From Parathalassolituus penaei (lineage in GTDB: Bacteria; Pseudomonadota; Gammaproteobacteria; Pseudomonadales; Oceanobacteraceae): a stretch of 64,000 nucleotides of DNA. The notes beneath the pieces were generated by a model. The model saw only the letters and a list, made by a program, of their open reading frames with translations. It had not been told where the DNA came from and made no database searches. Below are positions 25,990 through 34,440 of the stretch, one piece after another (position 1 is the first letter of the stretch; every line of letters starts with the position of its first letter). The stretch covers positions 248,001 to 312,000 of the forward strand of contig NZ_JAPNOA010000016.1 of NCBI RefSeq assembly GCF_026626885.1, in the 5' to 3' direction. A program made the position numbers and the translations under genes.

Positions 25990-27801
25990 ATGTACAAGAA
26001 TTTATCGTTTGTGGTGGCAGCCGCTGCTTTGATGCTGGCGGGTTGTCAGCAGGAAGAAGCCCCAGTGGTACAGGGTAAAAGCACTCAGATTGAAAGCGCG
26101 CAGGTTGAAAGCGCCGCAGCAGATGTAAAAAAGGCCAACACCCTGGCCCCAACCGCTGCTGGTAAAGCCGACTCCAATCCGGTCGCTACCGATTATCAGT
26201 ATGGCACCCTGACCCGGATTACCGCCGATCACGTCAGCAACCGCGTGTCTTATATCCCGCCGCAGTGTTACACCAATCCGGTCGACAGCAATGGTGTGGT
26301 CAGTAACCCCTGTTATGCCTGCCATACCGAAAGCAAACGACCGAACTTCCTGAACGATATTGACGTGCAGTTGAGCTACAACTTCCCGGAATCCGGGGTG
26401 GTCAACAACTGGACCAACCTGTTCAAGGATCGCACCACCCAGGTGGCGGCTATCAGTGATGCCGAGATCCAGCGTTATGTACGCGAAGACAACTATTTTG
26501 CTGCCAACGGCGGCATTATTCTGGCCGCAAAACTGGCCAATCCTCCGGCAGAGTGGGATCGCAATGGTGATGGCCAGTGGGGTGGTTATGTCCCGGATGC
26601 CTGGTTCCATTTTGACGAGCAGGGTTTTGATATTGCACCCAACGGAGACATGAGTGGCTGGCGCGTGTTTGCCTATTACCCGTTCCCCGGCACCTTTATG
26701 CCCACCAACGGTTCCACCGATGACGTGATGATCCGTTTGCCTGAGATGTTCCGCCAACTGGCAGATGGCACCTTTGATCGTGAGACCTATATCGTCAACC
26801 TGGCGATTGTTGAAGCCATGATGAAAGAAACCAACATCCAGATTGAGCCGGTCGATGAAAGCCGCTGGGGTGTTGACCTCGACAAGAACGGCAGTATCGG
26901 CATGGCAAGCCAGATCACCTACGACTGGGCGCCCAAAGAAAAACGCCTGATGAGTTATGTGGGTGCCGCCAAGGCCGCCTTTGATGCCGGTACTATCAAA
27001 ATGGCTGCTCGTATGTTCCCGACCCGCACCGAGTTCCTGCATTCCGTGCGTTATGTGGACGTTAACGACAGCGGTTCCGAAACCCGTATGGCTCCTCGCA
27101 TGAAAGAGCTGCGCTACAGCATCAAAAAAGGCTGGAGCACCTACTTTGACTGGCGCAACCTCGCCGATGACGAGTTCAAGGAACGTCACGACTTCCCGGA
27201 CCGCGCCAAGACGGTTTACGGCAACATGGAAGAGGGCGTGTACGCCAAACACGGCTGGTTGTACCAGGGCTTTATCGAAGACGATGCTGGCCAGCTGCGT
27301 CCGCAGAGTTATCAGGAAAACGTCTTCTGTCTGGGCTGCCACGGCTACATTGGTGCCCACAACGACACCGTACTGTCCTTCAACCGCAAATTTGATAACA
27401 ACTCGGCGTTCCGTCGTGGCTGGTATCACTGGTCCGAAAAAGGTTTTGCCGGTGTTGCTGACCCACACAAGGAAGACGGCAGTGGTGAATATGCGTTCTA
27501 CCTGCAACACAACCCGACCGGTAACGAATATCGCACCAACGATGAAGTGCACCAGCGCTTCTTTGATGCTGATGGCAAGGCCCGTCCGGAAGCGTTCGAA
27601 CGCCTGTCCAATGACATCAGTTATCTGTTGATGCCAAGTCCGGAGCGAGCCATGGCGCTTAACAAGGCTTACCGGGTGATTGTGCAGGAGCAGAGTTATA
27701 ACGAAGGTCGCGACCCGGTGATCAAACCGCTGACCAATGTTCACAAGGAAGTTACCCGTGGTCAGGAAACCGGTATTACCGAAGTCCTGAATCACTACTG
27801 A
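25990..27801 (+). CDS. Diheme c-type cytochrome lipoprotein, family not recognised
   Basis: A 603-residue protein. The signal peptide ends LAGC, with lipidated C19, followed by a flexible Glu/Ala/Lys stretch to about residue 70. Two heme-c attachment sites are present, CYACH (108-112) and CLGCH (447-451), 335 residues apart. The protein between them is rich in Trp, Tyr and Asp (GDGQWGGYVPDAWFHFDEQGFD, WRVFAYYPFPGTFMPTNGS), and the lone C93 lies near the first heme. This spacing and size do not match the diheme peroxidase or c4 families that I know. Being anchored by lipid, it should face the periplasm or cell surface. It follows the PhoX-like gene by 64 bases and probably shares its transcript. 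A redox role is inferred. Confidence 0.75.
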   Translation: MYKNLSFVVAAAALMLAGCQQEEAPVVQGKSTQIESAQVESAAADVKKANTLAPTAAGKADSNPVATDYQYGTLTRITADHVSNRVSYIPPQCYTNPVDSNGVVSNPCYACHTESKRPNFLNDIDVQLSYNFPESGVVNNWTNLFKDRTTQVAAISDAEIQRYVREDNYFAANGGIILAAKLANPPAEWDRNGDGQWGGYVPDAWFHFDEQGFDIAPNGDMSGWRVFAYYPFPGTFMPTNGSTDDVMIRLPEMFRQLADGTFDRETYIVNLAIVEAMMKETNIQIEPVDESRWGVDLDKNGSIGMASQITYDWAPKEKRLMSYVGAAKAAFDAGTIKMAARMFPTRTEFLHSVRYVDVNDSGSETRMAPRMKELRYSIKKGWSTYFDWRNLADDEFKERHDFPDRAKTVYGNMEEGVYAKHGWLYQGFIEDDAGQLRPQSYQENVFCLGCHGYIGAHNDTVLSFNRKFDNNSAFRRGWYHWSEKGFAGVADPHKEDGSGEYAFYLQHNPTGNEYRTNDEVHQRFFDADGKARPEAFERLSNDISYLLMPSPERAMALNKAYRVIVQEQSYNEGRDPVIKPLTNVHKEVTRGQETGITEVLNHY

Positions 27802-27978
27802 TTGGTATCATGACGCATTGTTGCCACGCCGGCAGGTTCTCTATCGGCGCGGCTTGTTAATTGGCCAGGCTTTTTGCCCTCTTGGGGGACCTTGTCCCCC
27901 GGCCGGGCAGGCCTCCCCCTGCTTTTGCCCGACTGGGCTCGTTTTTCCGGTATTCCCCGACAACGGCGTTTCGACCCC

Positions 27979-28010
27979 GGCCCGATGGCACATCCCTGTG
28001 CCAACGGGCC
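27979..28010. repeat. Two-storey hairpin of the CA[G/T]GGATG type
   Basis: GGCCCG/CGGGCC is the outer stem, GGCACA/TGTGCC the inner stem (27987-28002) with loop TCCC, and a 2x2 internal loop between them. On the minus strand the apex reads CACAGGGATGTG. Confidence 0.7.
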
Positions 28011-28011
28011 T

Positions 28012-28034
28012 GGCGGGGCATCCATGCCCCGGCC
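28012..28034. repeat. Hairpin with CATGGATG apex
   Basis: GGGGCAT and ATGCCCC pair perfectly around CC (28015-28030), extended by GGC/GCC with one bulged G. Its apex resembles those at 23366 and 27987. Confidence 0.65.
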
Positions 28035-28197
28035 GGGTCAGCCGTTGCGGTGAACCCCGGCTCGCCCAGATGGGCATTGAGCAGCCAGCTACGCTGGGCT
28101 AATCCGGTTGTACTGGATGCTTGGCTGCGGAAGGGAATTTATTCCCGAAATTGCTCGGCCTGGATTGATGCTGCCTGTCCGACTTCTACTCGGCGTA

Positions 28198-28267
28198 TTA
28201 ATTGGTCCGGCTGTTTGCCCTCTTGGGGGACAAGGTTCCCCAAGAGGGCAGCAGCTTGGCCAGTTAA
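28198..28267. repeat. 70-base inverted repeat at the right end of the element
   Basis: The core GCCCTCTTGGGG/CCCCAAGAGGGC (12 perfect pairs, 28217-28228 and 28238-28249, nine-base loop) is extended by GCTG/CAGC and TTAATTGG/CCAGTTAA. A related half-copy in opposite orientation lies at 27854-27900. Confidence 0.75.
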
Positions 28268-28314
28268 CAAACTGCGTTGATAGTGCGGTTATTCCGCTGA
28301 GGTGCGAGGCTGAG

Positions 28315-29670
28315 TCAGCGCTTGATACGGTAACAAGGCGTGTATTCGCCGTTCAGCTTCATCCGTTTATGCGCCACCATGGTTTCCAGCAGGGCATCCA
28401 TCCGTTCCATCAGAGCGGCGTCACCGGTCAGCTGGTACGGACCATGTTCCTGCACCCGTTTCACCCCTTCGGCCTTGACGTTACCGGCGACGATACCGGA
28501 GAAGGCACGACGCAGGTTGGCGGCCAACTCGTGACGTGGCTGGTCGAGGCTGAGTTCGAGGTTGGCCATGGCGTCATGGGTTGGATCAAACGGCATCTGG
28601 AACACAGGTTCGATGTGCAGCGACCAGTTGAAGTAGTAAGCATCGTTTTGCTTGCGGCGGTGATCGCGCACTTGCTGGATGCCTTTTTTCATCAGGCTGG
28701 CGACTTTTTCCGGGTCCTGAATCACCAGGTGATAACGGCTGCGTGCTTCTTCGCCGAGGGTTTCGGCAATAAAGCTGTCGATGGAGCGCAGGTAGTCTTC
28801 GGTTTCTTTCGGACCGGTAATCACCACCGGGAACGGCAGGTCGCGGTTTTTCGGATGCGACAGAATCCCCAGCAGGTACAGCAACTCTTCGGCGGTGCCC
28901 GGGCCACCCGGGAAAATCACAATGCCGTGGGCCATACGCACAAACGCTTCCAGACGTTTTTCGATATCCGGCAGGATCACCAGCTCGTTCACAATCGGGT
29001 TCGGCGCTTCGGTGGCGATGATGCCAGGTTCGGTGATACCTATATAACGGCCGTTACGCAGGTGCTGTTTGGCATGGCCAATGGTGGCACCTTTCATTGG
29101 GCCTTTCATGGCACCCGGACCACAGCCGGTACCAATGTCGAGGCCGCGCAGGCCAATGTGGTAACCAACTTCCTTGCAGTATTCGTATTCGTGACGCGGG
29201 ATTGAGTGACCGCCCCAGCACACCACCAGATTCGGCAGACGATCACCGCGCAGCAGGTCGGCGTTGCGCAGCATATGGAATACCGCGTTGGTGATGCCGT
29301 CGCTGTCGTTCAGATCAAAACGGTGGGTGCGAAGGATGGAGTCCTGGGCGTACAACACATCGCGCAGCACCGAAAACAGCTGCTCACGAATACCCCGAAT
29401 AATCTCACCATCGACGAATGCACATTCCGGAGCGTTGATCAGGCGTAATACCAGACCACGGTTTTCCTGCTGGAATTCGATGTTGAAGTCCTGATATTCG
29501 CGCTCGATCTCAACATAACTGTCGTTGAGGCTGCCAGCGCTCAGAACCGCATAACAACAACGTCGCACCAGATCGTGGGTGCCGTGGCTGGCGTTGCGCA
29601 GTTGCTGGATTTCGTAGTGGGAAAGTACCCGCAAATTGGTTTTCGGATGAATCACTTCATAGTGGCGCAT
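28315..29670 (-). CDS. ppnN: Nucleotide 5'-monophosphate nucleosidase PpnN (LOG family)
   Basis: A 451-residue protein, near the 454 of E. coli PpnN (YgdH). The central LOG Rossmann domain shows VVCWGGHSIPRHEYEYCKEVG, LDIGTGCGPGAMKGPMKGA and the catalytic motif IVIFPGGPGTAEELLYLLG. N-terminal and C-terminal regions specific to PpnN flank it (YEVIHPKTNLRVLSHYEIQQL; the ending FSGIVAGNVKAEGVKRVQEHGPY). It cleaves purine and pyrimidine monophosphates to base and ribose 5-phosphate, and in E. coli is stimulated by (p)ppGpp. It stands alone, convergent with the cytochrome gene. Confidence 0.93.
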   Translation of the reverse strand: MRHYEVIHPKTNLRVLSHYEIQQLRNASHGTHDLVRRCCYAVLSAGSLNDSYVEIEREYQDFNIEFQQENRGLVLRLINAPECAFVDGEIIRGIREQLFSVLRDVLYAQDSILRTHRFDLNDSDGITNAVFHMLRNADLLRGDRLPNLVVCWGGHSIPRHEYEYCKEVGYHIGLRGLDIGTGCGPGAMKGPMKGATIGHAKQHLRNGRYIGITEPGIIATEAPNPIVNELVILPDIEKRLEAFVRMAHGIVIFPGGPGTAEELLYLLGILSHPKNRDLPFPVVITGPKETEDYLRSIDSFIAETLGEEARSRYHLVIQDPEKVASLMKKGIQQVRDHRRKQNDAYYFNWSLHIEPVFQMPFDPTHDAMANLELSLDQPRHELAANLRRAFSGIVAGNVKAEGVKRVQEHGPYQLTGDAALMERMDALLETMVAHKRMKLNGEYTPCYRIKR

Positions 29671-29761
29671 AGGGTTGTCTCCCTGAACTCTATTAATACT
29701 GACTATAAGCCTGTCTTTGCCGTTTTGCAGCCCGTTGATCCCTATCGGCTGTTATATATTC

Positions 29762-30334
29762 TTAGATGTTTACTTCCAGCTGGCCGGGTAGGGCCAGCCC
29801 CCGCAACAGATCGCTGCGGGTCAGCATACCAATCAGCTTCTGATCATCATCACAGACCGGCAAACAGCCAAGCCGATAACGCAACATCAGATCCGCGGCC
29901 TGACGGGCCGGGGTATCGGTACAGGTGCAGAACAAGGGGCGGCTGGCGATGGTCAGGGCGCGGCTCTGGTCGGAATGTTGGCGGCTCGAACGCAGCATAT
30001 CCCGTTCAGACAACAGGGCCAGTGGTCCGGTTTCCGATACCAGTGGCAAATGGCGGATGTCATGTTGTGCCAGCAGGGCGTGGGCGTCAGCAATGCTGGC
30101 GTCTTCTGGTAACACAATAACCGGAGATGACATCAGATCGGCAACCACCGAATGAGCCAGCACCGGTTCGTGGCGGCTGGCGACCTGCTGATACGCGTCG
30201 GCTTGTGCAGTGTGTGCCATATCACGACGAATACGGCGTGTTGCCCGGATGGCACTGCTGGCGCTAACCGTGCGCTCGGCGGGCGGAAGAGGGGTGCTGA
30301 TGCGCAGCCCCATATCAAAAACCATCAGTGTCAT
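29762..30334 (-). CDS. CBS-domain pair protein
   Basis: A protein of about 190 residues starting at ATG 30334, which has GGAGG just upstream (short spacing). The last 130 residues are two CBS domains (VADLMSSPVIVLPEDASIADAHALLAQHDIRHLPLVSETG and ASRPLFCTCTDTPARQAADLMLRYRLGCLPVCDDDQKLIGMLTRSDLLRGL), which usually bind adenine nucleotides. The N-terminal 65 residues are basic and not recognised. No catalytic domain is attached. It is divergent from purU. A regulatory or sensing role is likely; the partner is unknown. Confidence 0.82.
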   Translation of the reverse strand: MTLMVFDMGLRISTPLPPAERTVSASSAIRATRRIRRDMAHTAQADAYQQVASRHEPVLAHSVVADLMSSPVIVLPEDASIADAHALLAQHDIRHLPLVSETGPLALLSERDMLRSSRQHSDQSRALTIASRPLFCTCTDTPARQAADLMLRYRLGCLPVCDDDQKLIGMLTRSDLLRGLALPGQLEVNI

Positions 30335-30493
30335 TGGGCCTCCGGGGTGATGACGGATTGGCATACAAAAATGGTATAAACGTTTAAACTTTGCGCTCTT
30401 TCGGGTGGTTGTTCAAATGAATGACCACAATTGCCGGCCCCCCCGGCACAGCAGGCACGGCTGTGTGATGGCGTGTCATTCAGGTAGATTTTT

Positions 30494-31345
30494 ATGGAAC
30501 GCGTGTATCGTCTGACGATTTCCTGCCCTGATCGGGTGGGTATTGTGGCCCGGGTTGGACAGTTTTTTTCCGGACATGGTGGCTGGATTGTTGAGGCCAA
30601 CCATTATTCCGATCCGGTCAGTAACCGCTTTTTCATGCGTCACTGTATCCGCGCAGAATCCCTGCCGTTCGGACTGGCCGAACTGAAGAGCCGTTTTGCC
30701 GAAATCGCCGCCGAGTTCGATATGGACTGGCACATCAATGATTCTGATCAGCCGAAGCAGGTAATCCTGATGGCCAGCAAGGACAGCCACTGTCTGGTTG
30801 ACCTGCTGCACCGTTGGCACAGCAAGGAGTTGCACTGTGATATTCCGTGTGTAATTTCCAACCACGATACCCTGCGTTCGCTGGTGGAGTGGCACGGTAT
30901 TCCGTTCTTCCATGTGCCAATGGACAAGGACAACAAGGGTGAACACTTCCGTCGGGTGAACGCCATTGTTGAAGAACACAAGGCCGACACCGTTGTACTG
31001 GCGCGTTACATGCAAATTCTGCCGCCAGAGTTGTGCCAGAAATACCACGGCCAGGTGATCAACATTCACCACAGCTTCCTGCCGTCATTTGCCGGTGCGC
31101 GTCCGTACCACCAGGCGGCTGAGCGTGGGGTAAAACTGATTGGTGCCACCTGTCACTACGTAACCCAGGATCTTGATGCCGGTCCGATCATTGATCAGGA
31201 CGTGATTCGTATCAGCCATAACGACCGTGTTGAAGACATGGTGCGTCTGGGCAAGGACGTTGAAAAAATGGTTCTGGCTCGTGGTGTACGCAGCCATCTG
31301 GAAGACCGTGTGCTGCTGCACGGCAACAAGACCATCGTGTTCTGA
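30494..31345 (+). CDS. purU: Formyltetrahydrofolate deformylase
   Basis: A 283-residue enzyme. An N-terminal ACT domain (SCPDRVGIVARVGQFFSGHGGWIVEANHYSD) is followed by a formyltransferase-fold domain. The catalytic Asn/His/Asp set is visible in VINIHHSFLPSFAGARPY and ATCHYVTQDLDAGPIIDQD. It hydrolyses 10-formyl-THF to THF and formate, balancing one-carbon pools and feeding formate to PurT. The length and the RPYHQAAERGVKLIGAT segment fit PurU and not PurN. It is transcribed alone. Confidence 0.95.
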   Translation: MERVYRLTISCPDRVGIVARVGQFFSGHGGWIVEANHYSDPVSNRFFMRHCIRAESLPFGLAELKSRFAEIAAEFDMDWHINDSDQPKQVILMASKDSHCLVDLLHRWHSKELHCDIPCVISNHDTLRSLVEWHGIPFFHVPMDKDNKGEHFRRVNAIVEEHKADTVVLARYMQILPPELCQKYHGQVINIHHSFLPSFAGARPYHQAAERGVKLIGATCHYVTQDLDAGPIIDQDVIRISHNDRVEDMVRLGKDVEKMVLARGVRSHLEDRVLLHGNKTIVF

Positions 31346-31782
31346 TACGGGTCTGATGTTTGTATGATGATTCCGGTCATACCTCCCGTGTGGCCGGAAT
31401 ATCCCTCCTGAGCTTTCTGGTCACCAACCCCGCCTCGTTATGTATTTCCAGACTTCAGGTCTGTTTTGATCCGGCGCTGCGGTGCAATTGAGCTAGTCTT
31501 TTCCTGTCAGAGTTCGCTTTAGTGTTTTATTGAATTGATTCAGGCACTGGACTGATGAATTTTTGGAAAGTCTGGCGTTAACAATCCGTCATCCATTCCC
31601 GGCTGTTAATGACAGTGGTTCTCGTTACAAAAAGACACAAAAGTTGAGCAATAAAGCTTTGGATTCATCCTTTAGAGGGATGAGTATCCTGTAGTGGCAG
31701 GATTATATTCCCGACAATGTTGTGAATTGTCGGGCGCTTGCTTGCACAACAAAACAGATAACAACAATAGACAGGTAGCGAT
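31346..31782 (+). other. Long 5' region of the lipase operon with three hairpins
   Basis: About 437 bases lie between purU and the lipase gene. An imperfect stem with ATTCCGG/CCGGAAT (31368-31401) after purU may end that transcript. Nearer the lipase start are three stems: TCATCC/GGATGA (31665-31683), ATCCTG/CAGGAT (31686-31703) and CCCGACAAT/ATTGTCGGG (31710-31734). I could not assign a -35/-10 pair with confidence. Confidence 0.5.
31665..31734 (+). promoter_or_regulatory. Three consecutive hairpins upstream of the VolA-like gene
   Basis: Stems of 6, 6 and 9 perfect pairs with 6-7-base loops follow each other within 70 bases, ending 48 bases before the start codon. The last one is the strongest and could be a DNA operator or an RNA structure. 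Confidence 0.5.
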
Positions 31783-34428
31783 ATGGTACACAGAACGTTA
31801 CTGGGCATGGCGATTGCAGCCGCCAGCCTGGCCCTGGCAGGGTGTAATATCAGCAGCGTGGATACGGAAGCCGAGGTTAATCAGACCCCGGTGGAAGCGG
31901 GTTCCGAAGGTACGGTTGCAGAGGTGGTAACGCCACTGTTTAACCCGGCACGCAGCATTTTGCCGGTGGCGACGGACTTCCTGTATCGCACCTATCCAAT
32001 GGATTCCAGTGGGAATGCCATCGATAGCACCGACGTGGATGGCACTCTGTATTACGGCGCAGGCAAGAATATTGAACCACTTGCGGCTGACGGTAGCATC
32101 AACCCGTCGTACAACCCGGTCTACGACGCCCTTAACGACCTTGAAGGCTTCTCGACTGCCGGTCAGATTTACGTTGAATTTAATGGTTCACTGGCATCTG
32201 AACAGCCGTCCGGTTCTGTCTATCTGGTACCGCTGAATTACGACGGTGGCCCGAAAACCGGCACCCTGGTATCCAGCAGCCCATTCCAGTATCAGAAGAT
32301 TCCCGCCATTCGGGTGGATGTAATCACCGATGAAAGTGGTTCGATCAACAACAACGTCCTGCGTATCAGCCCGCTGCAACCGCTGATGCCGGACACCCGT
32401 TATCTGGTAGTGATGCTGGATAATCTGGAAGACGCCAATGGCAACAGCGTGCAGATGCCAAGCCAGTATGAATACCTGATTGGTGACGACGACCTGTTGT
32501 CGGCCGCGCTGGGTTCAGTACGCACCGCCGTAAAAGGCTGGAAGCAGTTGGCCGACGGTTTTGTTGCCGGTGTGCTGCAGCGTAATGCCAGTGTGCGCAT
32601 GGCCTACACCTTTACGACCACCAGTACCACCGCGGTTACCAACGTGATGGCAGCGCCGGGCAATGCCGACAGCAGCCTGACCAACGCGGCGATTCCGGCG
32701 GCGGTGCAGAACTACCTGAATACCACGGATGATGATCAGGCCACCCAGCTGGCAACCCTGACCTACATGACCGGCAGTTCCAGCGCCGCCAGCCAACTTC
32801 TGGGCGGGCACACCTTGTTGAGCACGCTGGCAGCACCGGCTCCACGCAAAACCGATTTCAGTACCAGCGCGCCGGTAGCCACCGCGATGCTGGTAACCGG
32901 TGCACAATCGACTTTCCGTACTGGCCGTATTGAGCTGCCCTATTTCCAGAAAGCACCTTCCGGTGCATACGCTGGTGAAAACCCTCTGACTGGTTACGCC
33001 TGTCAGGAGGCCACCACCGAGTGTGCGCAGTCGCGCCTGACCGCCGCTAACGTGATTACCTCGCAGTGGGAATCCAACGCTGATGTGATCAGCAATCTGA
33101 AGCTGGCGACCGGCTCCTCCGAAGCAGTGGCTGCGGCGTACGCAGCACCATCAGAAAACGTTACCTCGCTGTTCCCGTTTGCCAAACAGCAGGGCACTGT
33201 ATCCGTCCCTGTGATGGTGGTTGAACCGGTGTCCAGCTGTGAAAAACCGGACGATGGCTGGCCGGTCGTGATTTACCAGCACGGCCTCGGCTCCAACCGT
33301 CTGGCTACGCTGCCGCTGGCAGAACAACTGGCGCAAAACTGCTACGCCACGGTCGCCATCGACCTGCCGTTACACGGTCCGATGCCAACCGATACGTTCT
33401 CCTATGCCGGTTACAATATTCCGGTACTGGCGGCGGTGCTGGGCAGCGAAAACAGTACCTATAACTTCGGTACGTTTATGGGCCTGCCAAGTGCGACCCA
33501 GACAGCGCTGATTACGTCACAGACCATTACCCAGCGCCACTTTGGTCTGACCGCTGATGGTGTGGCACCAACCGCAGTGAGTGCCACCGATGCCAGCGCC
33601 AACGCTTCCGGTTCGCTGTTTGTGACCTTCGTACGTTTCCAGACCACCCGTGACAACAACCGTCAGGCGGTGATGGACCTGCTGAACCTCGATGCATCGA
33701 TTCCGTTTATGGATATCGATAATGACGGCACTGCCGACCTGGATGGTAACAACCTCTATTTCGCTGGTATTTCCCTCGGTTCGATTGTGGGCACCCAGTT
33801 TGTGGCGGTGAACAACGCCAACACCACCTCGGCCAACAGTGTTGGCAACAGCGCCCTGAAGCCGATCAAGGCTGCCGTGTTTGGTGTTCCGGGTGGTGGT
33901 CTGGCCAAGTTGCTGGAGAATTCCCAGACCTATGGCCCAACTATTGTGGGTGGTCTCACCAGTGCTGACGGTTTTAACCTGACCCAGGGCAGCCTCGATT
34001 ATGAGTCGCTGCTGACCGTTTACCAGGCGACTGTCGACAGTGCTGATCCGGTGAACTATGCGGCCCAGCTGACCGCGACCGGTACGCCTTACAGCGTGAT
34101 CGAATCCATTGGTGACACCGTGATTCCGAACTCGGTTGAAGAAGCGCCACTGGCGGGTACCGAGCCATTGATCAGCGCCATGGGGATTACCGCGGTGGAT
34201 ACTTCCACCGACTTGTCGGCACTCAGTCCGGTGCAGGTCAGCTTCCAGTTGAGTGACGAGCTGAGCAGCCATATTTCCATGGCGCGCCCGGATACCAGTG
34301 ATGCCACTGCTGAAACCCCAGCCACCTTTGCCACGATTGCAGCCCATGTGATCAGCATGTTTAACGATCCTGCCGCGCCGACTCTGGATGACGGTGGTGC
34401 CGGTATCGTTGAAGCGGTCGCGGAATAA
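31783..34428 (+). CDS. VolA-type surface lipase/lysophospholipase lipoprotein
   Basis: An 881-residue lipoprotein with lipobox LAGC (C21). The N-terminal third resembles the bacterial virulence-factor lipase N domain (RSILPVATDFLYRTYPMDSSG, SGSVYLVPLNYDGG, LRISPLQPLMPDTRYLVVMLDN). The C-terminal alpha/beta-hydrolase shows an oxyanion region YQHGLGSNR (499-505), nucleophile elbow GISLG with S664, and likely acid D778 (IGDTVIPN) and His H830. This architecture is that of VolA of Vibrio, which releases fatty acids from lysophosphatidylcholine at the cell surface, and of Pla-type extracellular lipases. It is followed 12 bases later by a DUF1302 gene, whereas in Vibrio VolA works with FadL. Confidence 0.85.
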   Translation: MVHRTLLGMAIAAASLALAGCNISSVDTEAEVNQTPVEAGSEGTVAEVVTPLFNPARSILPVATDFLYRTYPMDSSGNAIDSTDVDGTLYYGAGKNIEPLAADGSINPSYNPVYDALNDLEGFSTAGQIYVEFNGSLASEQPSGSVYLVPLNYDGGPKTGTLVSSSPFQYQKIPAIRVDVITDESGSINNNVLRISPLQPLMPDTRYLVVMLDNLEDANGNSVQMPSQYEYLIGDDDLLSAALGSVRTAVKGWKQLADGFVAGVLQRNASVRMAYTFTTTSTTAVTNVMAAPGNADSSLTNAAIPAAVQNYLNTTDDDQATQLATLTYMTGSSSAASQLLGGHTLLSTLAAPAPRKTDFSTSAPVATAMLVTGAQSTFRTGRIELPYFQKAPSGAYAGENPLTGYACQEATTECAQSRLTAANVITSQWESNADVISNLKLATGSSEAVAAAYAAPSENVTSLFPFAKQQGTVSVPVMVVEPVSSCEKPDDGWPVVIYQHGLGSNRLATLPLAEQLAQNCYATVAIDLPLHGPMPTDTFSYAGYNIPVLAAVLGSENSTYNFGTFMGLPSATQTALITSQTITQRHFGLTADGVAPTAVSATDASANASGSLFVTFVRFQTTRDNNRQAVMDLLNLDASIPFMDIDNDGTADLDGNNLYFAGISLGSIVGTQFVAVNNANTTSANSVGNSALKPIKAAVFGVPGGGLAKLLENSQTYGPTIVGGLTSADGFNLTQGSLDYESLLTVYQATVDSADPVNYAAQLTATGTPYSVIESIGDTVIPNSVEEAPLAGTEPLISAMGITAVDTSTDLSALSPVQVSFQLSDELSSHISMARPDTSDATAETPATFATIAAHVISMFNDPAAPTLDDGGAGIVEAVAE

Positions 34429-34440
34429 GGAGACGTGGTT

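Larger units (their letters stand above)
27848..28276. mobile_element. MITE-like element with terminal inverted repeats and internal hairpins
   Basis: The left end, reading rightward, has CGCGGCTTGTTAATTGGCCA, and the right end, read on the other strand, has CGCAGTTTGTTAACTGGCCA. Similarity continues inward through GCCCTCTTGGGG[GA]ACCTTGTCCCCC, to about 53 bases at each end with a handful of mismatches and one indel. No transposase frame is inside. The interior carries hairpins at 27979-28010, 28012-28034, 28060-28082, 28083-28100, 28102-28118 and 28133-28146. I could not see a clear target-site duplication. It could alternatively be a structured RNA or a cluster of terminators for the two convergent genes. 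Confidence 0.55.
27802..28314. other. Noncoding 513-base convergent gap filled with hairpins
   Basis: The gap between two convergent genes is GC-rich and made almost wholly of short perfect stems. Frames of 76-139 codons can be opened on both strands, but they have no recognisable domain, no ribosome sites and repeated palindromic content, so I treat the region as noncoding. It contains the TIR-bounded element 27848-28276. Confidence 0.7.

Noticed and set aside
26002-27795. 597-codon open frame on the minus strand, antisense to the diheme cytochrome gene, and similar long frames at 24717-25997 and 10622-12055
   Set aside because: The opposite strand encodes clear proteins with signal peptides, domain motifs and normal codon use; the antisense frames are His/Val-rich translations with no motif, a known effect of codon bias.
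27818-28280. Overlapping open frames of 76-139 codons in the gap between the cytochrome gene and ppnN
   Set aside because: They translate palindromes, have no ribosome sites and are open on both strands; hairpin content explains them better.
31695-31711. Possible sigma-54 promoter (TGGCAGG...TATTCC)
   Set aside because: The -12 GC is missing, so it does not match TGGCAC-N5-TTGCA well enough.
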